In this document: positions 47,701-57,200 of the stretch, piece by piece
Numbering within the stretch: the first letter of the stretch is position 1
Layout of the letters: every line of letters begins with the position of its first letter
Source of the DNA: Zooshikella ganghwensis DSM 15267
GTDB taxonomy: Bacteria; Pseudomonadota; Gammaproteobacteria; Pseudomonadales; Zooshikellaceae
Reading direction: 5' to 3'
Assembly: GCF_000428585.1 (NCBI RefSeq)
Contig: NZ_AUAF01000011.1
Coordinates: 1 to 64,000 of the forward strand
DNA: 64,000 nucleotides
Made by a program: the position numbers and the translations under genes
Notes under the pieces: model-generated
What the model was told of the DNA's origin: nothing
The model's database searches: none
Seen by the model: only the letters and a program-made list of their open reading frames with translations

Positions 47701-47867
47701 TTGTTAAGCGGGTTTGTGGTGGACCTGGTGAGTGTTTAACACCTCCAAGTGAAAATCCTTTACAAAAGGTGTTTTGGCGTGAAAATCTGGAAGACGCTGG
47801 CACAAGTTCAAGTTCAAGTTCAAGTTCAAGTTCAAGTACTGGAGGTACTCCAACTACTACTCCATAA
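44712..47867 (+). CDS. pilY1: Type IV pilus tip adhesin PilY1 (operon 1), with von Willebrand A domain
   Basis: Tip-associated adhesin and pilus regulator, 1051 residues. An N-terminal signal (MKKLLCTPLLFLSLFVIA) is followed by a vWA domain with MIDAS residues Asp44, Ser46 and Ser48 in LDNSGSM and a later TDGAPTQD. The C-terminal half is a PilY1 beta-propeller: VFFGTNQGFLHAVDTKTG, YVGERRGGRSYYALD, and a calcium-loop-like DIDGDQLADRIFVVD (about 716-730) ahead of GQLWRFDL. The tail carries an eleven-serine run encoded by a hexanucleotide repeat and ends in a Thr/Pro stretch. Relative to Pseudomonas PilY1 the layout agrees. Contact sensing is a family inference. Confidence 0.9.
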   Translation: MKKLLCTPLLFLSLFVIADDTEIFTYTAETPDDESKSNVLFMLDNSGSMRGSRLTQLKTATTNIINKQKDGSVNVGLMIFNTDSGGKIYKPVKELTASYKTELVNAVNALRATTWTPLSETLYEAYLYYNGKKPEFGGSYTGVSGVLNSSGNYVSPIKHKGVCGVSNSIILFTDGAPTQDTEANDEIEKLIKPIPNSDYPAKKTGLNKLAKKCSKKSCLDELGWYLGRQDNSASVEGVQKIPVHTIAAFGITETSTEGRLLKSTAEYSEGTFALASSTSEIEAAFSSALVSIKEETSTFVTPSVSLDYFNPLQHNNEQYYVMFKASKNADWGGNLKKYKLVNGILTDQTFTGDESSVTAANSILVDGKIKDTARSFWTSTSGDPDGNDVTKGGMISVLPTSRTLYTNVTTAEINVSANKIVADNSNLVSQFGPGIDTIDQVNEVVNWLNTSKKIGDPLHTSPTVITYFTEETTTGSTTIKNYDSTVFFGTNQGFLHAVDTKTGIEKFAFIPSKHLKNIVAYKNATSGKVYGLDGPITPWVNDGNGNGKIVTTINGNTADTDSSTSPATTDFAYLYVGERRGGRSYYALDVTNRSAPTLKWTISGGGTTGDFSELGQTWSKPSLAKVKLNGVVKDVLFFAGGYDPANDVGDPATHKLNNVDSAGASTSKSSMGRAIYMVDAKTGDRLWWASSTATATNGLQLSEMKYSIPADLTAFDIDGDQLADRIFVVDIAGQLWRFDLNHENSGVSDFATGGIIAKFSGDDSPNSRHFFNAPSVALMRERGQKEYLAIAVGSGVRSNPLNEVIQDKFFLIKDYNVYSSPPASSSGTSTSPDYSYVGSEVIKESNLYDATANNVAALVSSYEGLSDSDKADSSNTTVQKYNSLSKYGWYINVHDLNDTADVKGEKVLAKASITSGVIFFTTYQPNVVVPSNPCEPTTGKARMYAISIKDAATPASLISDPTQRSKRHIVLSTTGIPGRPAVLQQPGGTSGGSSGGIVKRVCGGPGECLTPPSENPLQKVFWRENLEDAGTSSSSSSSSSSSTGGTPTTTP
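47804..47837 (+). repeat. AAGTTC hexanucleotide repeat in pilY1
   Basis: Five full AAGTTC units and a partial sixth encode alternating AGT and TCA serine codons near the C-terminus. Slippage would change serine number without shifting frame. Confidence 0.9.
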
Positions 47868-47913
47868 TGAGTCAGTTGTAAGATACAAGACAATCTAAAA
47901 CCTAACCAATACA

Positions 47914-47953
47914 ATAGCCACTTCATTAGCATGGAGTGGCTATTTTGTTTTTA
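47914..47953 (+). terminator. Terminator or attenuator overlapping selU start
   Basis: ATAGCCACT (47914-47922) / AGTGGCTAT (47935-47943), a 9-bp stem with a 12-base loop, followed by TTTGTTTTT. It ends the pilY1 transcript, but the GTG start of selU at 47936 lies in the right arm. Confidence 0.65.
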
Positions 47954-49060
47954 CTGGATGAAGCACAGTGGCGAACACTGTTATTAAAAGATTTTCCCCT
48001 ACTTGATGTGCGTGCTCCAATTGAGTTTCGAAAAGGAAGCTTTCCCTCTTCAGTCAATCTACCCTTGCTGGATAATGAGCAGCGCAAGCTGGTGGGTACC
48101 TGTTATAAAGAGAAAGGTCAAAATACAGCCATTACCTTAGGTCATCAACTCGCAACGCCGGCCATTAAACAAACTAGAATAAACAGCTGGTTGCAGTTTA
48201 TTCAGCAAAATCCACATGGTGCTTTGTATTGTGCTCGGGGTGGATTGCGTTCTAAGATAACTCAGCAGTGGTTAGCTGAGACAGGTGTTGATTATCCTCG
48301 GATTGTCGGTGGTTACAAAGCGATTAGAAGCTATTTGTTAACGCGCTTGGAAAGAGAAAGCTGTTACCCATCTTTTATTGTTCTCTCAGGTTTGAGCTGT
48401 GTGGGTAAAACATCACTTTTACAACAATTTTCAGCTCATCTGGATTTAGAGGATTTGGCAAAGCACAAAGGTTCTGCCTTTGGGGCTTTAAATGTAGAAC
48501 AACCTTCCCAGACCTGCTTTGAGAATGCACTGGCAATCAAGCTAATGCAGCTTAAAGAAAAGTATCGCTATCCAATATTAGTTGAAGATGAAAGTCATTT
48601 AATTGGTCGCTGTGCTTTGCCTAAAACATTGCAATGTATTATGCGTCAGTCACCTTATATTGAGTTAACAGCACCAGTCGAAGAGCGCATCGAAAATGCT
48701 TTTCGAGACTATATTGAAAACAGCACTTATCCATTTGAATTAGTCGTACAGCATTTAAAGTCTGCTTTAACTAAAATAAAACGCCGTTTGGGTGGAGTGC
48801 GTTATTCAACGTTAAGTCAAATGGTTCAAGAGGGGATGGCAAAGTATCAGCGTATGAATGATGGGTCTTTACTTTGTTGTGTCATAAAAATGATGCTAAC
48901 CGAATATTATGATCCTATGTATTATTACCATCAGCAAAAATATAAAAGAAAGCCTTTGTTTCAAGGGAGTGCTGGAGAAGTTAGGGATTGGCTGATGTCT
49001 CATTCACAAAAGGAATCAAAAACGTTGAGTCGTTTAGGAAAGGAATTGCGATTAGTTTGA
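47936..49060 (+). CDS. selU: tRNA 2-selenouridine synthase
   Basis: Uses selenophosphate to replace sulfur of 2-thiouridine at the wobble base of Lys, Glu and Gln tRNAs (YbbB/MnmH). The rhodanese domain has the family start LLDVRAPIEFRKGSF, LVGTCYKEKGQNTAITLGH, and the catalytic Cys99 in YCARGGLRS. A P-loop domain follows with GLSCVGKTS. The start at 47936 is GTG; upstream there is an in-frame stop (47927-47929), and the N-terminal length matches E. coli SelU. No good ribosome site is separate from the hairpin. The stop overlaps the proposed selD start by three bases. The remaining sequence to residue 374 fits the family. Confidence 0.93.
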   Translation: MAILFLLDEAQWRTLLLKDFPLLDVRAPIEFRKGSFPSSVNLPLLDNEQRKLVGTCYKEKGQNTAITLGHQLATPAIKQTRINSWLQFIQQNPHGALYCARGGLRSKITQQWLAETGVDYPRIVGGYKAIRSYLLTRLERESCYPSFIVLSGLSCVGKTSLLQQFSAHLDLEDLAKHKGSAFGALNVEQPSQTCFENALAIKLMQLKEKYRYPILVEDESHLIGRCALPKTLQCIMRQSPYIELTAPVEERIENAFRDYIENSTYPFELVVQHLKSALTKIKRRLGGVRYSTLSQMVQEGMAKYQRMNDGSLLCCVIKMMLTEYYDPMYYYHQQKYKRKPLFQGSAGEVRDWLMSHSQKESKTLSRLGKELRLV

Positions 49061-51252
49061 ATATACCTCAAACCGTTTATGCAAAAGATATTGTATTGGT
49101 AGGTGGAGGACACAGTCATGTGTTGTTTATCCGCCGTTGGAAAATGAAACCTCTACCAAATACCAGTTTGACCTTAATATCACCACAGGTCTATACCCCT
49201 TATTCAGGCATGTTACCAGGCCTTATTGCTGAACATTATATCTTTGAGCAAACACATATAGATTTGCGTAGATTGTGCCAGTGGGCTGGTGTGCGCTTTA
49301 TTGTGGACCGAGTGGTAGATATAGAGCCTAATACTCAGCACTTATCTTTAGAGCGCTATCCTCAGCTCAATTACGATATCCTCTCATTAGATATTGGCTT
49401 AACACCCGATTTGAGCATTCCTGGGGCCGCTGAGTATGCAATACCCGTCAAGCCCATAGGTGATTTTTTTAGACAATGGCAGTCTTTAAAACAAACAGTA
49501 AAAGCTGGACAACAATCACACTACACAATAGGTATTGTGGGTGGAGGCGCTGGAAGTATAGAACTGGCTTTTGCAACTTCATATAGTTTAAAGTATGTAA
49601 CTACTCACTTCACGATACATCTTTTTACCGCAAGTCCATATATTTTATCAAACTATTTGCCTAAAACGAGACAACACGTTAAGCATAAGTTATTTCTGGA
49701 ACAGGTCTGTATCCATGAAAATTTTAAAGTGAGTAATGTCTGTAGTAGTTCGATTTATGATCAGAATAATAATGAAGTAAACCTAGATAAGATTTTTTGG
49801 TGCACCCATGGCAAAGGGGTGAGTTGGTTAAAAAACACGTCACTTGATTTGTCAGAACAAGGCTTTGTTCTTGTGAAAAATACATTGCAGACGCTGAAGT
49901 TTGAAAACATTTTTGCCGCAGGAGATATTGCACACTTAACGCCTGAGGCAAACCCAAAAGCGGGCGTATATGCAGTACGTATGGCTCCAATATTATTTCA
50001 TAATATCCGTGCATTATTGGTGGATAGACCACTAAAGCCATTTAAACCCCAAAAGCATTTCTTAAGCCTGTTAGCCTGTGGAGAGAAAGACGCTATTGGT
50101 GAACGAGTACCATTTTCTTTCTCTGGGACTTGGGTATGGCGATGGAAGGATTTCTTAGATCGCCAGTTTATGAAAAAATTTCAGCAGTTGTCTTTTAATG
50201 AAATGCCAAGCCTGATCAATCGGTATCTTCATGAAAACACAACTCCAGTGATGCGTTGTGATGGTTGTGGGGCAAAAATTAGTCAGGATATCCTAGCTGA
50301 AACACTACAAACAATAGGCGTTAATGATCAGGCAGAGGATGCTGTAGTTATTCCCTGGAGGGAAGCAAACTATTTACTACAAACGGTAGATCAGTTAAGA
50401 GCTTTTATTGATGATCCCTGGTTATTTGGACGGATAGCAGTAATACATGCTTTAAGTGATATTTATGCCATGGGTGGTAAGCCCCACAGTGTACAGGTTG
50501 CGATTACCTTACCTTATCAACAGCCGAGCAGTTTGAAACGAGAGTTGCTGTTATTGATGAGTGGCATTCAATCTGAGTTAAACCAAGCTGAGTGCGTGTT
50601 GGTTGGAGGGCATACAGCAGAAGGGACAGAGTTAAGTGTAGCAGTCACCGTAAATGGACGACGAGGGCTGGGTAAATTATGGCAAAAAACAGGAGCCAAG
50701 CCAGGTGATGTATTAATCCTTACCAAACCCCTCGGTACCGGAGTGATACTCGCGGCTAACAAAGTAGCTCAAGCCAAGGGTGACAGGGTTGAACACATGT
50801 TAGAAATGATGCTCCTCAGTAATCAAGCAGCTGTACCTATAGTTAAAAAATTTCAACCTCATGCTGTAACTGATATCACTGGCTTTGGGTTTCTAGGGCA
50901 TTTGTTAGAAATGCTAAAACCCGAGCAACTCAGTGTTGAACTGGATATGGCACAGTTACCTGTCTTAGCGTGGGTTACAGACTTACTTCGTTATGGTTGG
51001 CAAAGTACACTTCAAACAGCAAATGAAAATAACCGACATTATTTGTATGAAGTTAATCAATGGCTAAAAGAGGCTTATTATCCTTTGTTGTTTGACCCAC
51101 AAACATCAGGGGGATTGTTAATTGCAATAAGTGAGGATGTAGCGCATGAATGTCTCAATGCGTTACAAGTTGATTATCCGCAAGCTGCGATTGTAGGAAA
51201 CATTCTTTCAAAGGATAAACAAACAACAACAACAGTTTATCTAAAAAAATAA
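49057..51252 (+). CDS. selD: Fused FAD-dependent oxidoreductase - selenide,water dikinase
   Basis: Two-domain protein. Residues 1 to about 385 are an NDH-2-like FAD/NAD(P) oxidoreductase: KDIVLVGGGHSHVLFI at the N-terminus, a second nucleotide-binding IGIVGGGAGSIELAFA, and NIFAAGDIAHL. The C-terminal part (about 395-731) is SelD, which makes selenophosphate from selenide and ATP: RCDGCGAK with Cys401 and Cys404 in the catalytic-site region, then HALSDIYAMGG, LVGGHTAEGTEL and TDITGFGFLGH. The TTG at 49057 overlaps the selU stop (TTGA), which favours it over the TTG at 48988. Cys, not selenocysteine, is at the catalytic site. The oxidoreductase half may supply reduced selenium; that is inference from the fusion. 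Confidence 0.93.
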   Translation: MNIPQTVYAKDIVLVGGGHSHVLFIRRWKMKPLPNTSLTLISPQVYTPYSGMLPGLIAEHYIFEQTHIDLRRLCQWAGVRFIVDRVVDIEPNTQHLSLERYPQLNYDILSLDIGLTPDLSIPGAAEYAIPVKPIGDFFRQWQSLKQTVKAGQQSHYTIGIVGGGAGSIELAFATSYSLKYVTTHFTIHLFTASPYILSNYLPKTRQHVKHKLFLEQVCIHENFKVSNVCSSSIYDQNNNEVNLDKIFWCTHGKGVSWLKNTSLDLSEQGFVLVKNTLQTLKFENIFAAGDIAHLTPEANPKAGVYAVRMAPILFHNIRALLVDRPLKPFKPQKHFLSLLACGEKDAIGERVPFSFSGTWVWRWKDFLDRQFMKKFQQLSFNEMPSLINRYLHENTTPVMRCDGCGAKISQDILAETLQTIGVNDQAEDAVVIPWREANYLLQTVDQLRAFIDDPWLFGRIAVIHALSDIYAMGGKPHSVQVAITLPYQQPSSLKRELLLLMSGIQSELNQAECVLVGGHTAEGTELSVAVTVNGRRGLGKLWQKTGAKPGDVLILTKPLGTGVILAANKVAQAKGDRVEHMLEMMLLSNQAAVPIVKKFQPHAVTDITGFGFLGHLLEMLKPEQLSVELDMAQLPVLAWVTDLLRYGWQSTLQTANENNRHYLYEVNQWLKEAYYPLLFDPQTSGGLLIAISEDVAHECLNALQVDYPQAAIVGNILSKDKQTTTTVYLKK

Positions 51253-51721
51253 ACAGCTTATCGTTTAATAATTATTTTTAAGGTATACACTCTGGTAGAT
51301 ACAAATATATGTCCACTAAAACCAGAAAAATTATACAAATCTCGTTGTAAATTTATCTCTAGGTGCTCGCCTGAGATATCAGGGTAATCGAATATTTTAA
51401 AAGTAAATTCTGAGCTTACCTTTATCCAAAGTCTACATAATGCCCCTCGAACACGCCGTGAATCCATCCCTGGAGGCTTGGTTGCCGCTTCCTTGCGGCG
51501 AACAGTTCGACGAGCATTACCCAGCCGTTGTTCTCTCCATTTCGACCTACAGAAATTAATCTTTATAGGGTTGTAGATTGATTAGTCCTGTTTATTTTTA
51601 CAATTGAAGTGTTGTATCCCGTTTTATCAATATAAACCTCCCACCTGTCACGAATTCGTCACACGTAGCCAAAACCTGTTGTATAAAGCATCATCAGTTA
51701 TTGTACTGCAGTGGTTAAATA
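51253..51721. other. Gene-free stretch before minor pilin operon 2
   Basis: This 469-bp region contains the second copy of element X (51447-51500) with its GCCGC/GCGGC hairpin and presumably the promoter of operon 2. A 69-codon minus-strand frame here has no family character. Confidence 0.5.
51447..51500 (+). repeat. Dispersed element X, copy 2
   Basis: TCGAACACGCCGTGAATCCA, TCCCTGGAGGCTTGG and TTGCCGC align with the reverse complement of 9522-9567. A hairpin GCCGC (51484-51488) / GCGGC (51495-51499) follows at its end. Confidence 0.55.
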
Positions 51722-52279
51722 ATGAGCAAAATTAAAGGGTTTACGTTAATAGAGTTGATGGTGACAGTGGCCGTGATAAGCATTCTTGCAACCATTGCGG
51801 TTCCATCACTCACGTCGTTTATAAATCAAAATAGGGTTAATAGTTCGCGTGATGTATTGATAAGCACGATTAATATGGCACGATCAGAAGCAGTTAATCG
51901 TAATAAGAACGTTGTTATGTGTGGATTAAACGCAGCAAGTAATGGATGTAGTGGATCTTTAAGTTTTAATAATGGGGTTCTTGTTTTTGTAGATAAAAAT
52001 AGTAACCAAGTATACAACAGTGCTGATGATACGTTACTAAAGAAAGTCAGTAGTAATGAGTTTTATGGCGTACCTAACATAAGTTACCAAGATAATAGAA
52101 ATATTCAAGCGCTAGTAATAAATTCAGAAGGAATGATGCATATAAAAAAGGATGGGAATGTGAATTTAATTGAAAATGAAGCAATTATGTCATTTTGTAA
52201 AAATGAAAGTAAAGCTGCACTTATTTTGAAAATGATTGGAAATCCATTAATAAAGAAAAAAGTGGCAGACTGTGTTTAA
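51722..52279 (+). CDS. Type IV minor pilin FimT/GspH-like (operon 2)
   Basis: Leader MSKIKG, then FTLIELMVTVAVISILATIA with Glu5. INTARSE-type helix features are seen (STINMARSEAVNRNKNVVMC). 185 residues with three cysteines in the C-terminal half. It begins a second, strongly AT-rich minor pilin operon of the same gene order as the first. Identity to the operon 1 protein is limited mainly to the N-terminal helix, so the two are old or separately acquired. Confidence 0.87.
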   Translation: MSKIKGFTLIELMVTVAVISILATIAVPSLTSFINQNRVNSSRDVLISTINMARSEAVNRNKNVVMCGLNAASNGCSGSLSFNNGVLVFVDKNSNQVYNSADDTLLKKVSSNEFYGVPNISYQDNRNIQALVINSEGMMHIKKDGNVNLIENEAIMSFCKNESKAALILKMIGNPLIKKKVADCV

Positions 52280-52289
52280 GGGAATAAAA

Positions 52290-52826
52290 ATGATAAAAAA
52301 ACAATCAGGTATAAGTATGATAGAAGTGCTCATTACCATGTTGATTATGGGAATTGGGCTTTTAGGTATTGCAGGGTTGATGTTGTTTAGTATTAAAACC
52401 AGTAATAGTAATTATTTTAGTACGCAAGCAATGTTTTTAACTCAAGACTTGATTGGTCGAATGCGAGCAAACCCTGAGGGTGTTTGGAAAGGTCACTATA
52501 CATTAGAAGAAAATATAAAAGATAAAAAAATAGTCAACTGTAATGAAGCAAGAATAGATTGTGATGAAGAGCAACGAGCAAAAGCGGATTTGTATGAGTG
52601 GGCTAAAAAAGTTGGAATGGTTGACGGTGAAAATGCAACAGCGCCTATGCCACCAATAGAAGCAGAAATTAAGCAAAGAAAAGATAATAAAGGAATATAT
52701 AAAATAGAAATATCTTGGAAAGAAAATAAAAGATGTTATAAAAATGATTGTGAAGAGGAAGTAAAATATAGCACAACAGTTAATTTTTGCCGTAATAAAG
52801 GTAATGTAAAGACTAACTGTTTTTGA
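52290..52826 (+). CDS. pilV: Minor pilin PilV (operon 2)
   Basis: The ATG at 52290 with AAGGGA six bases upstream is chosen; a GTG at 52272 overlaps the previous gene. Leader MIKKQSG, then ISMIEVLITMLIMGIGLLGIAG. TQDLIGRMRANPEG and a Lys-rich globular part follow. 178 residues. Cysteine pairs are near the middle (NCNEARIDCDEEQ) and at the end (RCYKNDCEEE). Confidence 0.88.
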   Translation: MIKKQSGISMIEVLITMLIMGIGLLGIAGLMLFSIKTSNSNYFSTQAMFLTQDLIGRMRANPEGVWKGHYTLEENIKDKKIVNCNEARIDCDEEQRAKADLYEWAKKVGMVDGENATAPMPPIEAEIKQRKDNKGIYKIEISWKENKRCYKNDCEEEVKYSTTVNFCRNKGNVKTNCF

Positions 52827-52838
52827 TGGGGATGTTTG

Positions 52839-53672
52839 GTGAAAAATAAAATACACAAGCAGCTAGGTGTTACATTAATAGAGTTAATGATAGCTTTAAC
52901 ATTAGGGTTATTATTAAGTGGTGCAGCTGTCATGATATATTTAGCAAATAAAAATACTTATAGTAATGTATCTGACAATAGTAGAATGCAAGAAAATGCA
53001 CGCTATGCTATGTCTTTTTTGACTAAAGCAGTCTGGAAATCAGGCTGGAAGGTAGAACCCACACATGCCGCTGATAATCCTTTTAGAAAAGGTGGGGAAA
53101 TTAATAGTTTAGATAAAGTAAGTTGGGATAGATATGCATTGTTAAAAGTGGTAAACAATTCAAAAAAACACAAAAAACTAGGGAATAAGCCTAATAGTGA
53201 CTTACTTATTATCAGGTTTCAAGGAAGCGGAAATCCAGCAGATCAAACTATGACTGATTGTCGTGGAACAGCACGAAGTGATAATGATGTAGTTACGGAG
53301 TTATATTATGTTAATGAAAAAAATGAATTAATTTGTGTAATTGTTTCTGATGGTGCTAATCCTAAAAAAATACCATTAATTAAAGGTGTTGAAAATTTAC
53401 AAATTTTGATTGGTGAAGATGATAAAAATAGAGGGTACGCTGAGAAGTATGTTAATGCAAGTGCAGTGAATAAATGGAGTAATATTGCTTCTGTGCAGAT
53501 AGGTATTCTAGTAACTTCTGGCATTTTTACCCATAATGCAAATAATAAAAATGCAGATGGGACAAATAAAAAGTATAAAATACTTGATGTTAACAATGTA
53601 AGTATTAGTAACTCACGATTATATGGACAAGTATTTTCAACAACCGTTTCTTTACGTAATGGTAGATCATAA
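52839..53672 (+). CDS. pilW: Minor pilin PilW (operon 2)
   Basis: The GTG at 52839 has GGGGA six bases upstream; a TTG one codon earlier is the alternative. Leader MVKNKIHKQLG, then VTLIELMIALTLGLLLSG with Glu5. RMQENARYAMSFLTKAVWKSGW is the PilW hallmark. 277 residues. The stop abuts the following ATG. Confidence 0.88.
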   Translation: MKNKIHKQLGVTLIELMIALTLGLLLSGAAVMIYLANKNTYSNVSDNSRMQENARYAMSFLTKAVWKSGWKVEPTHAADNPFRKGGEINSLDKVSWDRYALLKVVNNSKKHKKLGNKPNSDLLIIRFQGSGNPADQTMTDCRGTARSDNDVVTELYYVNEKNELICVIVSDGANPKKIPLIKGVENLQILIGEDDKNRGYAEKYVNASAVNKWSNIASVQIGILVTSGIFTHNANNKNADGTNKKYKILDVNNVSISNSRLYGQVFSTTVSLRNGRS

Positions 53673-54206
53673 ATGAATAGATTAATAAGAAACGAAAAAG
53701 GGGTATCACTTCTTTACTGCTTGATTATTATGTTAGCACTTTCAGTTGTAGGTATAGGAATGACTTCTTCACTAAATACTACAACTAAAATAACCACCAA
53801 TCAACGGGATAAACAGATTGCTCTAGAAGCTGCAGAAGCTGCTTTAAGATATGCGGAAGAATGGTTAAGTAGCAGTAATGAAAGTCCAACCTTATCTACA
53901 ATAGATACTGCTTATGAAAAAGATAAAATTATAGTTTGGCCACAGATTAACGATAAATCTGTATGGAAATCAGATGACCATTGGGAAAATACCTATAGTT
54001 TAGAAAATGGTTTTTATAATTATGGTGAAGGTAGAAACATACAGCCGCAATTTGCTATAGAGTTTTTAGCTAGGCAAGGTGATACAGTTGAAACAAGCGA
54101 TGAAAATCAAGCTATAAAAAGGGCCTATTATCGTATTACAAGTAGAGGGTTAGGGCCTGGTAATAGTGAAGTGATTTTACAAAGTGTTGTAATGAAGAGA
54201 TTTTAA
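53673..54206 (+). CDS. pilX: Minor pilin PilX (operon 2)
   Basis: Leader MNRLIRNEKG, then VSLLYCLIIMLALSVVGIGM; Glu5 is absent as in PilX proteins. TTNQRDKQIALEAAEAALRYAEEWL is typical of PilX N-terminal helices. 177 residues. It starts immediately after the pilW stop. Confidence 0.87.
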   Translation: MNRLIRNEKGVSLLYCLIIMLALSVVGIGMTSSLNTTTKITTNQRDKQIALEAAEAALRYAEEWLSSSNESPTLSTIDTAYEKDKIIVWPQINDKSVWKSDDHWENTYSLENGFYNYGEGRNIQPQFAIEFLARQGDTVETSDENQAIKRAYYRITSRGLGPGNSEVILQSVVMKRF

Positions 54207-54217
54207 TTGGGTAAATA

Positions 54218-57200
54218 ATGAATAACGTTAAATTAATTAGCCCTTTGTTAATAGGGATGTGTGCATCTAGTGGATTCACCAGTGCTGAAGACTTAAGCAT
54301 AGCAAGTCAGCCATTCGATCTTGCAAAATCTCAACCTCCTATGGTAATGATGGTGATGGGGCGAGATCATAAGCTTTACTATGAAGCTTATAATGATGCA
54401 AGTGATTTAAATAATGATGGTGCTCTTGATACAAGTTATAATCCAAACTTAATTATAGAAAATGGTGAAAAGAAACAAATAGGTTATTACGGGTATTTTA
54501 GCTCAAAATTATGTTATGAATATAAAAAGAGAGACTCTGGACAAAGTGAACTTTTTGTACCTGTTGGAGAAACAGAAGAAAAAACATCTCATGAAATTCA
54601 TCACCAGTTTACGTGTGGTGGTGCAAATCAATGGAGTGGTGACTTTCTCAACTATTTAACAACATCACGAATGGATGCTGTTCGAAAGGTGCTATATGGA
54701 GGCTATAGAGCAGTTGATGGCAAAAATATAACGGTGTTAGAACGAAGTTATCTTCCACAAGATGCCCATAGCTGGGGTAAAGAATATAAAAGCATAAATG
54801 AAAATAAGTATGATATTGAACTTGTTTCTCCATTAAAAAAGCCGATAGAAGGTAGGCATTTATTTGCAAGTACTACATTGCTTTCTGGAAGAGGAAAGGT
54901 AAGAAATTCACTTTTAGTAAACTATTCAATCAGTATGCCTCTGTTACGAGTTGCACCCAATAGTCCAAGTAGAATTTGGAACTGGGTTTCAAAAGAAAGA
55001 CCAGTAGCAGGTGAGTGGGTAGATAAAGAAAAAATAACAAAAAGGAATGAGAAAAAAGACTATAAACTAACTAAAAGTGATTCTGTAGATTTAAGTAGCT
55101 TAGTGAAAAATCATGTTTATGACTTTGCGGTTAGAGTAGTTACATGTACTGATGATTACTCGCAGAAAGAGTCAAACTGTAAACAGTATACAAATGATGA
55201 TGGAAGTAACTCTTTTAAACCAGTTGGTTTATTGCACGAGAAAGGTGAAAAAGGAGATATGTATTTTGGATTAATGACTGGTTCTTATGATCAAAATACA
55301 AGTGGCGGTATTTTAAGACAAGCTATGGAAAATTTTAGTAAAGAAATTGTTAGTGGGGGGCGTTTTAAAAAAAATATTGATAAAGACTATAAGAAGGGAA
55401 TTGTTTATACAATTGATAATTTTAAAGTGATTGGGTTTGGTGGTGCACATGATTACACAAGGAATTCTGGTAATCTATTATGTAGAGAAAGTGATTTTAG
55501 TAATACAAGCTTGAAGAAAAATAAATTAGAAAAAAAAGCTTTAATAGATGGCTATTGTTCTGATTGGGGAAATCCAATCGCGGAAATTATGTATGAATCA
55601 TTGCGTTACTTCTCTGGAGCCAGAGAGCCTTCTCCTAACTATAATACCAATAATATAATTGATGATATGGTTGGGTTGCCTCGTGATACAATAAAAGAGG
55701 GTGAAAAAACTATTTGGCCTCCTTTATACAAAGATCAGGAAGGAGGAGAGTTTGAGCGTTGCTCAGTACCTGTTCAATTAGTTTTAAGTGATATTAATCC
55801 GTCTTATGACGCAGATGGTATTCCTGGTTCAGAATTCGAGAAAAATGCGCTATCTGGAAAAAATGATTTAAAAGGGTTTAACGGTAAGGATTATCTTAAT
55901 CGCGTTTCAAACTTTGAAAATACTTTTGATGATAAAAAGTCATTATTTAAAATAGGTCAAAAATATTATATTGGTGAAGCAGAAAATAATTTTGATGGTG
56001 CTCCGTCGGCCAAAGTAATAAACTCATTATCTACCGCAACTGGACTTGCACCTGAAGACCCCACTAGACAAGGAAGCTTTTACTCAGCAGCTGTTTCTTA
56101 CTATGGAAGTTTACATGAAATTACATCGGGTGAGTGGTTACAAGGTGGTAGTAAGAAAGCTTATGGAAAAAAAATGCATACTTATGCTGTGGGTCTAGCA
56201 TCTCCATTGCCTAAAATAGAGATACCAACAGGTAATGGTTTAGTACAAATAGTACCTTTTGCAAAAACAGTTTTTGGTACATTTGGTAGTTTTAAACCCA
56301 CAAACCAAATTGTTGACTTTTATGTTGAGGAAATTTCAGCTGATAGAAAAAGTGGAAAGTTTAGAATTAACTTTGAAGATATTGAGCAAGGCAATGACCA
56401 CGATATGGATGCAATTGTTCAATATGAATATAAATTGGCAGGTAATAAATTAACAATTACTTTACGTTCGCAGTATGCTAGTGGTGGAGCTAATCAGCAT
56501 ATTGGCTACATAATTAGCGGTACCGAAAATGATGGTATTTATTTAGAAGTTAGAGACTTTGATACATCTCGTCGAGGACCAAGTACTACTCATGGCGGTG
56601 AGGTATTTAGTCTGAATAACTATACTTATAATACTCCACCCATTAAGTGGGCTGATGGTAAAGGTGGGTATAAAGAAGAAAAAGTAAATAATGCAATTGG
56701 ATATGGTTGTACAAATAATAAACAGTGGAGAGATAAGTTACCTCCTGAAGGAGCAAATAGGAGAGAGTTCAACAATTATAAAAATTATGATAGATGCCAT
56801 AGTACGGACTTGCCATTAGAAGCTAAGCGTATTTTTACAGTTAAACCTAATGCTACATCTGTAGGTCAACTTGAGACACCGCTTAAACTAGCTGCACGTT
56901 ATGGTAATCCTAAAAAAAGTGATGAAAATTACCTACTTGTAACTAATCCAGGTGAACTAAAAGATAAACTGGAAAATGCATTAGATAATATTACTAAAAT
57001 TGAAGGTGCATCAAGTACTGCTGCGGTAAATTCAGGATATGTATCTACTAATACATTAATTTTTCAAGGCCTTTATGATTCTAAAGATTGGACAGGTGAA
57101 ATAAATGCGTTTAAGTTCGACAATGATGGGAAGATAAAAAAAGAACCTGAGTGGGAAGCTGCAAAAAAAATTAACCTGGTTGGAAGAAAAATACTAACTT

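Noticed and set aside
50251-50277. Selenocysteine at the SelD catalytic site
   Set aside because: The codons are TGT (Cys), with no in-frame TGA.
51258-51467. 69-codon minus-strand frame after selD
   Set aside because: It overlaps the dispersed element X and shows no family character or ribosome site.
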